Source: Fretibacterium sp. | GTDB lineage: Bacteria; Synergistota; Synergistia; Synergistales; Aminobacteriaceae | Reading direction: 5' to 3' | Assembly (NCBI GenBank): GCA_016280565.1 | Contig: JAEEGY010000193.1 | Location: 1 to 8,716, forward strand | DNA: 8,716 nucleotides | Shown: positions 1 through 6,764 of the stretch, piece after piece | Numbering within the stretch: position 1 is the stretch's first letter | How the letters are laid out: each line of letters starts with the position of its first letter | Position numbers and translations under genes: made by a program | The notes under the pieces: model-generated | What the model saw: the letters and a program-made list of their open reading frames with translations, nothing else | What the model was told of the DNA's origin: nothing | Database searches by the model: none

Positions 1-1
1 G

Positions 2-3000
2 TATCCTGAGGACTATGATGCCGTCTCAAAATCCATCGTCGAACAGATCGACGCAAGCGAGGACGGCATGGACTATGTGGAATACCGCATCGTTCGCAAG
101 GACGGCCAGATACGCTGGGTGGACGATTACGGTCACTATACGGAAACGGAGCAGTACGGCGGCGTCTACTATGTTTTTATTTCGGATATCACGGAGAGGC
201 GCGCCGCGCGGAAAGCGCTTCAAAAGGCGCAGAAGATAGAGGAGGAAAACCGTCGGCTGACTGAGCAGGTGGCCTCCATGACCCAGCTGGCAAATCTGCT
301 GGACTCCGTCACCTCCATGCTGTCCCACCTGCCGGCGATGAGTTTTTCCAAGGATGCGGAGACCCGTGTCTATCTGGCCTGCAACCAGGCGTTTGCCGAG
401 TACGCGGGCAAGACGAGGCCGGAGGAGGTTGTTGGGCTCACCGATCATCAGCTGTTTGACAAAGAAACTGCTGATCACTTTGTGGAGGACGACACCAGGG
501 CTCTTGCCATGAACGAGACCTACACCTTCTTTGAGGACGTGCCGGACGCCACGGGCACCAGTTTCCGCAATCTGCAAACCACGAAGACCAAGTACTACGA
601 ATCCTCCGGACGGCTTTGTCTGCTGGGCTTGTGCGTGGACGTGACGAAGGTGACCCGGCTGAAGACCGAGCAGGCCACGGCGCGCGCCCGGCAGCAGGAG
701 CTTGAGGAACGTCTTGCGCTGCAAAGCCAGCTTTTGGAGGAGGAAAAGCAGCGCAAAGAGCAGGATGCCATGATCACGGCCATGGCGTCGGACTACCGCA
801 GCGTCTATCATGTTGACATCGACAAGGACGACGCGGTCTGCTACCGTGCCGATCCCCAAGATACCTGGCAGATGCCGGTTGGCGTCCATTTCCCCTTCCG
901 TGAGCGGATCCGGCAGTATGGAGAGCTCTATGTGGATGCCAAATATAGGGAAGGTTTTCTGCGGTTCGTTGAGCCGAGGAATATCCGAGGGGCGCTTGCG
1001 GCGGAGGATATCATCGCCTATCGTTATCTGGTCCGGCGGGATGGGTTGGAATATTATGAAATGCTTCGTATGGCCGGCGTGAGGCATCCGGCCGACCGGG
1101 ACGACCACATCGTCCATGCCATCGGCGTGGGCTTTACCGTTATCGACGCGGAGATGCGGCAAGCCATGCAAAGGGCCCACGAGTTGAAAGAAGCGCTTGA
1201 GGCGGCGAAACAGGCCAGCGAGGCAAAGTCCACCTTCCTCTCCAATATGTCCCACGAAATCCGCACGCCTATCAACGCCATACTGGGTATGAACGAGATG
1301 ATCCGCCACGAGAGCAGCAATCCGCAGAGCGTCATCGAGTACTCCGAGAACATCCACACGGCGGGCAGCGCGCTGCTGGCTCTCGTCAACGACATCTTCG
1401 ACTTCTCCAGGATCGATACAGGAAAGATGGAGATCGTCTCAGCCGGCTATGACCTTTCCTCTCTCATTAACGACCTGGCCGGCATGGTTCAGGCAAAGAC
1501 GGAGGAGAAGGGGCTGCAGCTCAAACTTGATTTTGATGAGACCATGCCGAAGCTGCTCCACGGCGACGCGGAGCGAATCCGGCAGGTGGCCATGAACCTC
1601 CTCTCTAACGCCATAAAATATACGCAAAAAGGCAGCATCACCTTCCATATCAGCTATGAGAGGATACCGGATGACCCGGAGGGCGTATTCCTGGACTTCT
1701 CCGTCATCGACACGGGTATTGGCATCAAACCCGAGGACATGGACAAGCTCTTCACGGAGTTTGAACGCATTGAGGAAAAACGCAACCGCAACATCGCGGG
1801 CCTGGGGCTTGGACTGAGCATCACAAAGAGCCTGCTGGAGATGATGGGGAGTGAGCTGAAGGTTGAGAGCGTCTATGGACAGGGCTCAACCTTCTCCTTC
1901 CGCCTCCGTCAGAAGGTTGACGGCTGGGAGGCGCTGGGTCATTATGAGGCCACCGGCTGTGCGTCTCTCCCGAAGCAGGCGAAAACCCGGAAGACGTTCA
2001 TCGCGCCGGCTGCGTCGGTCCTTGTCGTTGACGACACGCCAATGAACCTGACGGTCTTCATGGGTCTGCTGAAGAATACAAAGATGCAGATCGACACGGC
2101 GGAGAGCGGCGGTGAGGGCCTCAAATTGATGAAGGACAAGAAGTATGACCTCATCGTCCTGGACCACATGATGCCGGAGAAAGACGGTATCGAGACGCTG
2201 CATGAACTGCGAGCTGACGCGAACAACCCGAACCTTCACACGCCCGTGATCTGCCTGACCGCAAATGCCATCACCGGCGCGCGGGAGATGTACCTTGCGG
2301 AAGGCTTTGACGAGTATCTGACCAAGCCCATCGAGGGCGAGGACCTGAAAGCGGCAATAATCGAACACCTTCCGCCAGAGAAGGTGATGATCCAAAATGC
2401 GCCGGAGGAGGGCGAAGGGGAGACGGCAGAGGAAATGACGGAGCTCAGGACCTTCTACGCCTCCGTGCCGGAGCTGAACTACGGAGACGCGATACGCTTC
2501 TGTGCCAACGAGGAGGTCCTGAAAGGCACACTGGAGCAGTTCTATCGCGCTATCAAGCCGAACATCAACGCCATCGGCGGCTTCCTGACGGAAAAGGACT
2601 ACAAGAACTACACCATCAGGGTCCACGCGCTGAAGAGCTCGGCGCGGCTCATAGGGGCGGAGGCGCTGTCGGCGGACGCCCGGCATCTGGAGGACCTGGG
2701 GAACTCCCTGACGGACGAGGACATCAAACACATCGAGGAGCTGACGCCCAAGCTGTTGGAGGATTACCGTCGGTTCCTGGACCTTCTGTCCCCGTTGTAC
2801 GCGGCGGAGGAGGCGGCGCGGGAGGCGGCTCCGGAGATTTCCGCCGGCGAACTGAACGAAGCGTATGAAGCGATAAAGCAGTTTGTCGAGAGCTTTGACA
2901 TTGACGCGATCGACGGCTTTATCGCGGAGATCAGGAAGTACCGCATCCCCAGGGCTGAGGAGGCGAAGTTCGAGGCGGTTGCAGAATGTGTCCGCAATAT

Positions 3001-3037
3001 GGACTGGAACGGACTGGATGAGGCCCTGCGGAGGTAG
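2..3037 (+). CDS. Multi-PAS hybrid histidine kinase with receiver and Hpt domains (5' end outside window)
   Basis: Predicted sensor kinase with an internal His-Asp-His phosphorelay. The frame is open from base 2 with no stop, and the residues before the first internal ATG (base 68) already belong to a PAS fold, so the true start lies upstream. Order seen: C-terminal part of a PAS_3-like domain (bases 2-210, ending in DITER), a coiled coil, a second PAS (about 290-660), another coiled coil (about 660-770), and a third PAS-like cassette (about 786-1160). Then HisKA with the phospho-His codon at 1253-1255 (SHEIRTP); HATPase with N-box NLLSNAIKYT, G1 DTGIGI and G2 GLGLGLSI, where the usual GTGLG threonine is leucine; a receiver with VVDD, acceptor Asp at 2162-2164 (LDHMMPEKDG), LTANA and TKP intact; Hpt with HALKSSAR, His at 2624-2626; and a helical tail (2786-3034). 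No membrane segment is visible in the part shown, so a cytoplasmic location is possible but unproven. Family assignment is secure; the signal is unknown. Confidence 0.95.
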   Translation, partial: YPEDYDAVSKSIVEQIDASEDGMDYVEYRIVRKDGQIRWVDDYGHYTETEQYGGVYYVFISDITERRAARKALQKAQKIEEENRRLTEQVASMTQLANLLDSVTSMLSHLPAMSFSKDAETRVYLACNQAFAEYAGKTRPEEVVGLTDHQLFDKETADHFVEDDTRALAMNETYTFFEDVPDATGTSFRNLQTTKTKYYESSGRLCLLGLCVDVTKVTRLKTEQATARARQQELEERLALQSQLLEEEKQRKEQDAMITAMASDYRSVYHVDIDKDDAVCYRADPQDTWQMPVGVHFPFRERIRQYGELYVDAKYREGFLRFVEPRNIRGALAAEDIIAYRYLVRRDGLEYYEMLRMAGVRHPADRDDHIVHAIGVGFTVIDAEMRQAMQRAHELKEALEAAKQASEAKSTFLSNMSHEIRTPINAILGMNEMIRHESSNPQSVIEYSENIHTAGSALLALVNDIFDFSRIDTGKMEIVSAGYDLSSLINDLAGMVQAKTEEKGLQLKLDFDETMPKLLHGDAERIRQVAMNLLSNAIKYTQKGSITFHISYERIPDDPEGVFLDFSVIDTGIGIKPEDMDKLFTEFERIEEKRNRNIAGLGLGLSITKSLLEMMGSELKVESVYGQGSTFSFRLRQKVDGWEALGHYEATGCASLPKQAKTRKTFIAPAASVLVVDDTPMNLTVFMGLLKNTKMQIDTAESGGEGLKLMKDKKYDLIVLDHMMPEKDGIETLHELRADANNPNLHTPVICLTANAITGAREMYLAEGFDEYLTKPIEGEDLKAAIIEHLPPEKVMIQNAPEEGEGETAEEMTELRTFYASVPELNYGDAIRFCANEEVLKGTLEQFYRAIKPNINAIGGFLTEKDYKNYTIRVHALKSSARLIGAEALSADARHLEDLGNSLTDEDIKHIEELTPKLLEDYRRFLDLLSPLYAAEEAAREAAPEISAGELNEAYEAIKQFVESFDIDAIDGFIAEIRKYRIPRAEEAKFEAVAECVRNMDWNGLDEALRR
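1214..2386 (+). repeat. Paralogous kinase-receiver core, copy 1
   Basis: This stretch of the first kinase (from ASEAKS before the H-box to the end of the receiver) is collinear with bases 4054-5223 of the second kinase. The copies are 391 and 390 codons long. The single-codon difference lies just after the H-box helix, where SSNPQSVIEY here matches SSEQDVIEY there. A 25-base identical block occurs at 1544-1568 and 4381-4405. This is a gene-duplication or domain-shuffling relationship, not a mobile repeat. Confidence 0.85.
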
Positions 3038-3046
3038 TTTCAGCCT

Positions 3047-3073
3047 GCCCCCGCTGTTTTCGAGGCGTGGGGC
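3047..3073 (+). terminator. Possible weak terminator or attenuator stem-loop between the two kinases
   Basis: The arms GCCCCCGC (3047-3054) and GCGTGGGGC (3065-3073) pair over eight base pairs with one bulged T (3068) and a 10-base loop. Only four T residues follow, after an intervening G (3075-3078), so this is a poor intrinsic terminator. It may reduce read-through from the first kinase into the second, or be incidental in GC-rich DNA. Confidence 0.3.
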
Positions 3074-3105
3074 GTTTTACGAGCGAATAAGAAAGGATGG
3101 AATAA

Positions 3106-5850
3106 ATGAAAAGCGAGAAAACTCTCACTTCAACTGACAGCAATTCGGCCTGGGGATGCAGAAAGCGCGTGATAGCGGTGACCGGTTCCATAGCGTTCAG
3201 TCTGGTGGTCTTGCTGGCCGGGTACTTCTTTTTTCTTTATAAGGACATCCAGCAGGACCGGGAGCGCTGTGGCTTCATTGCCGAAAACGAGGCGGAGCAT
3301 ATCGTCATGACCATCGACTGCGTCATGACACGCACTCGCACGCTTTCGGCGCTGGTGCAGAGTTACAATGGGAACACGGATTTCTTCAACAGCGTCGCCA
3401 GCATGATCTACCACGATGTCCAGAGGGACACCGGCGTCACGCTGAAGAACCTTGCGCTTGCGCCCGACGGCATCGTTTCGGAGGTCTATCCGTACGTAGT
3501 CAACAAAAGCCTGATAGGGTTCAATTTTCTGGATACGAACCTCGAGGGGAATCAGGCGGCCCTGGATGCTTATGAGCAGGGGCATACGATCCTGACCAAT
3601 CCCTTTAAGCTGGTGCAGGGCGGCATGGGCATGGCGGGCCGGGCGCCGGTGCTTATAGAACAGATGGAGCAGGGGGACAGGCAAAAGCTGTGGGGCCTTG
3701 TGACGGTGACCATAGACTTTGAGAACCTCATTAAAGTGCTGAAGCTGGACAATCTCATTGGCATGGGGATGGACTACCAGCTGTCCTATATCAACCAGGA
3801 CGGCTCAGCCCATGTGATGCAGGCTGAGGGCCCGCTGCGCGCCGACGCCGTGCGAAAGCGCTTCCTGGTCAAAAACCTGACGTGGGAGATCGCAATAAGC
3901 CCGCATAACGGTTGGTATTCCGTTGAGCGGTGCGTTGCTACCATCGTGATCATCTGCGTCCTCTCCGCTTTCGTCGGAGGATTTATCAGTATGCTGATCA
4001 CCCTGCACAGCACCAACATCATGCTGCGGCGTCAATCCGAGCTCGCGGCCGCGGCCAGCGAGGCTAAGTCCTCGTTCCTGTCGAATATGTCGCATGAGAT
4101 CCGCACGCCCATCAATGCGGTGCTCGGTATGAACGAGATGATCCGGCGCGAAAGCAGCGAGCAGGACGTCATCGAATACTCCGAAAACATCCGCACGGCG
4201 GGCAATACGCTGCTGGGCCTCGTCAACGACATTCTCGACTTCTCGAAGATCGAGGCGGGGAAGATGGAGATACTTCCCGTCGATTACGACCTCTCTTCCC
4301 TTATCAACGACCTTGTCAACATGATCCAGACACGGGTAGACAAGAAGGACCTGTTGCTTAAACTCGATTTTGACGAGGGGATGCCGAAGCTGCTCCACGG
4401 CGACGAGGTGCGTATCAAGCAGGTTGTCACGAACATCCTGACCAACGCCGTCAAGTACACTGAGAAGGGGAGCGTCACCTTCCGTATTGGCTACGAGCGG
4501 ATCCCGGACGATCCGGAGGGTATATTCCTGAACTTCTCCGTATCCGATACAGGCATCGGCATCAAGCCGGAGGACATGGCAAAGCTCTTCTCGGAGTTTG
4601 AGCGCATAGAGGAAAAGCGGAACCGCAACATTGAGGGCACGGGCCTTGGGATGAACATCACGAAGCGCCTGCTGGAGATGATGGGGACCTCGCTGAAGGT
4701 GGAAAGCGTTTATGGCGAGGGTTCCACATTCTCCTTCCGTCTCAAACAGAAGGTCGTGAAATGGGAGGCACTGGGCAATTACGAGGCATCGTACCGCGCG
4801 GCGCTCTCCAAGCGTGAGAAGTACCGGGAAAAGTTCACCGCGCCCGACGCCGTTGTCCTCATGGTGGACGATACCCCCATGAACCTGACGGTGTTCAAGA
4901 GCCTGCTCAAACAGACAAAGGTGCAGGTCGACACGGCGGAGAGCGGCGCCGAGGGCCTGCATATGATGAGGAAAAAGAAATACGACATCGTATTCCTTGA
5001 CCACATGATGCCGGAGAAGGACGGCATAGAGACGTTGCACGAGCTGCATGCCGAGGAGAGCAACCCCAATCTCCATACCCCAGCAATCTGCCTGACCGCC
5101 AACGCCATTTCCGGCGCGCGGGAACAGTACCTCTCGGAGGGCTTCGACGACTATCTGACCAAGCCAATAGACGCCGACAGACTTGAGGAAATGATGATGC
5201 AATATCTGCCCAAGGAGAAACTGATCGCTCAGACCGGCGACGCTAACGCCGCCGCCCCGTCCGTCGAACTGCCGGAGTGGCTGCGTGATATCAAAGATAT
5301 AGACGTCGACAGCGGCCTGAAGCACTGCGGCGGAGAGGAAGGATACCTCGACATGCTGAAGATCTACGGTTCGGACGCCGCGACAAATGCAGACAGGATC
5401 GAGGACTTCTGGCGCGCGCGGGATCTCTCAAACACGACGATAAAGGTCCATGCGCTGAAGAGCACGTCGCGGTCCATTGGCGCGGAATCTCTGGGCGCAC
5501 TGGCAGAGAAGCTGGAATTTGCCGGGAAGGCGGGCGACGAGGCAGCGCTGGACGCGGAGCTTTCCGGGCTGCTGGAACGCTACCGCGCTCTCGGCGCGGC
5601 ACTCTCGCCGCTGTACGCGCCGGAGAAGAAGTCGGATGAGGAGCTGCCGCTCATTTCGGACGACGAGTTGCAGGAGACATATGATTCCATTCGCGATTTT
5701 GCAGCAAATTTCGATTCCGACAGCATGGCGTACGCACTGGAATTTCTTGATGGATTCCGCATCCCAGAGGGTGAGAAAGAGCGCGTCGAGCAGCTTCGCC
5801 GCGCGATAGATGGCTTTAACTGGAGCCGTATAAACGAGATTCTTTCGTGA
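3106..5850 (+). CDS. CHASE-type membrane hybrid histidine kinase with receiver and Hpt domains
   Basis: Predicted membrane sensor kinase of 914 residues with an internal His-Asp-His relay. The start is ATG 3106, preceded at good spacing by GAAAGGA (3091-3097). Residues 22-45 form one membrane helix and 277-300 a second. The roughly 230 residues between them look like a CHASE ligand-binding domain (LKNLALAPDGIVSEVYPY, then IGFNFLD). No HAMP is evident; a short charged linker leads straight into HisKA with His330 (SHEIRTP). HATPase boxes are NILTNAVKYT, DTGIGI and GTGLGMNI. The receiver keeps VDD, Asp632 (LDHMMPEKDG), LTANA and TKP. Hpt carries His782 in HALKSTSR, and an 80-residue helical tail follows. 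The catalytic half is a close paralogue of the preceding kinase, but the sensor is unrelated. The next gene begins 17 bases after the stop, so the two are very likely co-transcribed. CHASE ligands in known proteins are small extracellular molecules; this one cannot be named. Confidence 0.95.
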   Translation: MKSEKTLTSTDSNSAWGCRKRVIAVTGSIAFSLVVLLAGYFFFLYKDIQQDRERCGFIAENEAEHIVMTIDCVMTRTRTLSALVQSYNGNTDFFNSVASMIYHDVQRDTGVTLKNLALAPDGIVSEVYPYVVNKSLIGFNFLDTNLEGNQAALDAYEQGHTILTNPFKLVQGGMGMAGRAPVLIEQMEQGDRQKLWGLVTVTIDFENLIKVLKLDNLIGMGMDYQLSYINQDGSAHVMQAEGPLRADAVRKRFLVKNLTWEIAISPHNGWYSVERCVATIVIICVLSAFVGGFISMLITLHSTNIMLRRQSELAAAASEAKSSFLSNMSHEIRTPINAVLGMNEMIRRESSEQDVIEYSENIRTAGNTLLGLVNDILDFSKIEAGKMEILPVDYDLSSLINDLVNMIQTRVDKKDLLLKLDFDEGMPKLLHGDEVRIKQVVTNILTNAVKYTEKGSVTFRIGYERIPDDPEGIFLNFSVSDTGIGIKPEDMAKLFSEFERIEEKRNRNIEGTGLGMNITKRLLEMMGTSLKVESVYGEGSTFSFRLKQKVVKWEALGNYEASYRAALSKREKYREKFTAPDAVVLMVDDTPMNLTVFKSLLKQTKVQVDTAESGAEGLHMMRKKKYDIVFLDHMMPEKDGIETLHELHAEESNPNLHTPAICLTANAISGAREQYLSEGFDDYLTKPIDADRLEEMMMQYLPKEKLIAQTGDANAAAPSVELPEWLRDIKDIDVDSGLKHCGGEEGYLDMLKIYGSDAATNADRIEDFWRARDLSNTTIKVHALKSTSRSIGAESLGALAEKLEFAGKAGDEAALDAELSGLLERYRALGAALSPLYAPEKKSDEELPLISDDELQETYDSIRDFAANFDSDSMAYALEFLDGFRIPEGEKERVEQLRRAIDGFNWSRINEILS
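4054..5223 (+). repeat. Paralogous kinase-receiver core, copy 2
   Basis: This is the counterpart of bases 1214-2386, with the same domain order and all His, N/G-box and receiver active-site positions in register. The spacing from phospho-His to acceptor Asp is 302 codons here and 303 in the first copy. The Hpt region that follows is noticeably less alike than this core. Confidence 0.85.
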
Positions 5851-5867
5851 TTTAGGAGGTATTTACT

Positions 5868-6653
5868 ATGGCATTGAAAGTTTTGCTGATCAACCACGGC
5901 GCAGCGCTGATGACCAAGAGACTGGGGACGCTTCTGGGAGCGGCAGGCATCGAACTCGTCAGCGTCGAGCCTGTCCTTGGGGCTATAAAGGAGGCAGAGG
6001 GGAAGGACGGCGGCGCGGATGTTTTTTTGCTGTCCGTGGGGGATTTTGGGCATGACTCCATGGACGTGCTGGCGTACCTGAAGGAGGTGTGTCTCAAGAA
6101 GAACAAGCCGCTGTGCGTTATGGGGTATGAGAAGGAACTTGCGGAGGTCGAGAAGACCATCCCAAATGAGTTGATTGCAAAGGAATTTACCCGCCCCTTC
6201 GACGTCACTGTCATCTCCGAGACGGTCCAGTCGCTGGCCTGTTCTGGCTTCGAGCCTAAAAAAAGGGAGGAAAACATCCTTTTGGTGGACGACGACATTA
6301 CATTTTTGAAGATGATGCAAAGTCTGCTTGGAAGGATATATCACGTCACTGCGGTATGTTCCGGGGAAGAGGCCATCGAATATATCCAGATGGGACATAC
6401 GGCTGAGCTCATCCTGCTTGATTACGATATGCCGGGCATGACCGGCCCGCAGGTGCTTGAAAAGCTCAGGGCCGATTCGAGGTCTGCTGCTATACCGGTG
6501 ATCTTCCTCACGGGAAAGAACGACCGCGACAGCGTGATGAGCGTCATGAGCCTGAAGCCGGAAGGCTATATCCTGAAGTCCACGAGCCAGGAGGACATTC
6601 TCACCTCGGTGGCCCGCTTCTTAAAGACAGCCTCGGCCCTGAGGAGGTCCTGA
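5868..6653 (+). CDS. Tandem receiver protein: degenerate REC followed by intact REC, no output domain
   Basis: Predicted cytoplasmic response-regulator-like protein of 261 residues. ATG 5868 is preceded by a perfect AGGAGGT (5854-5860). Residues 1-124 have the alternating strand/helix layout of a receiver, but the acidic pair after strand 1 is replaced (KVLLINH), the phospho-acceptor position is serine (DVFLLS, Ser56), and the usual Lys-Pro is Arg109-Pro. Residues 136-258 are a full receiver: ILLVDDD with Asp141/Asp142, acceptor Asp185 (LLDYDMPGMTG), Thr215 (FLTGK) and Lys237 (GYILKS). The chain ends just after the last receiver helix, with no DNA-binding, GGDEF, EAL, HD or methylesterase domain. 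It sits 17 bases behind the CHASE kinase, so its intact receiver is the natural candidate acceptor for that kinase's Hpt (inference). It may act by protein-protein contact or as a phosphate sink. Confidence 0.92.
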   Translation: MALKVLLINHGAALMTKRLGTLLGAAGIELVSVEPVLGAIKEAEGKDGGADVFLLSVGDFGHDSMDVLAYLKEVCLKKNKPLCVMGYEKELAEVEKTIPNELIAKEFTRPFDVTVISETVQSLACSGFEPKKREENILLVDDDITFLKMMQSLLGRIYHVTAVCSGEEAIEYIQMGHTAELILLDYDMPGMTGPQVLEKLRADSRSAAIPVIFLTGKNDRDSVMSVMSLKPEGYILKSTSQEDILTSVARFLKTASALRRS

Positions 6654-6661
6654 AGGGATAA

Positions 6662-6692
6662 GCTCCGCGATTTCCGCTTTACTTTGCGGAGC
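6662..6692 (+). other. Inverted repeat downstream of the tandem receiver gene
   Basis: GCTCCGC (6662-6668) and GCGGAGC (6686-6692) are perfect reverse complements. The stem extends inward by a G-T wobble and an A-T pair, leaving a 13-base loop. There is no T-run on the 3' side (AAATCTACT follows) and none on the opposite strand, so it is not a canonical intrinsic terminator. It could be an RNA 3'-end stabiliser, a factor-dependent terminator element or an operator. Confidence 0.4.
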
Positions 6693-6764
6693 AAATCTAC
6701 TCTCATAGGAGGTACTCTAGTTCCACAATGTAGGTTTCACAATTTTAGTATGGGGGTATTTGTA
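6693..6764 (+). promoter_or_regulatory. AT-richer leader upstream of the binding-protein gene
   Basis: This stretch between the inverted repeat and the binding-protein start is visibly richer in A/T than the genes on either side. It holds an AGGAGGT (6707-6713) with no usable start at normal distance, an ATG-TAG start-stop pair (6728-6733), and two similar 12-13 base units around CACAAT (6722-6733 and 6736-6748). A promoter or operator for the importer genes would fit here, but I see no convincing -35/-10 pair. Confidence 0.35.

Noticed and set aside
68..70. ATG at base 68 as the start of the first kinase
   Set aside because: The frame is open upstream to the window edge and bases 2-67 already encode PAS-type sequence continuous with the following strands; there is no ribosome site before it.
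26..1357. Long open frame on the minus strand (443 codons) opposite the first kinase
   Set aside because: It mirrors the codon pattern of the GC-rich kinase gene and ends inside its conserved sequence. A similar frame opposite the second kinase (3805-5325) encodes related-looking sequence only because the sense strands are paralogous. The sense proteins have full domain matches.
3805..5325. Long open frame on the minus strand (506 codons) opposite the second kinase
   Set aside because: Same reason: it lies entirely inside a well-supported kinase gene, has no recognisable protein pattern and no good ribosome site.
6684..6686. TTG at base 6684 as start of the binding protein
   Set aside because: It lies in the 3' arm of an inverted repeat, has no ribosome site, and would put 27 hydrophilic residues ahead of a standard signal peptide beginning at 6765.
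6678..6706. Possible promoter TTTACT - 17 bases - TCTCAT before the binding-protein gene
   Set aside because: Only four of six matches in each box, and such hits are expected by chance; not strong enough to list as a promoter.
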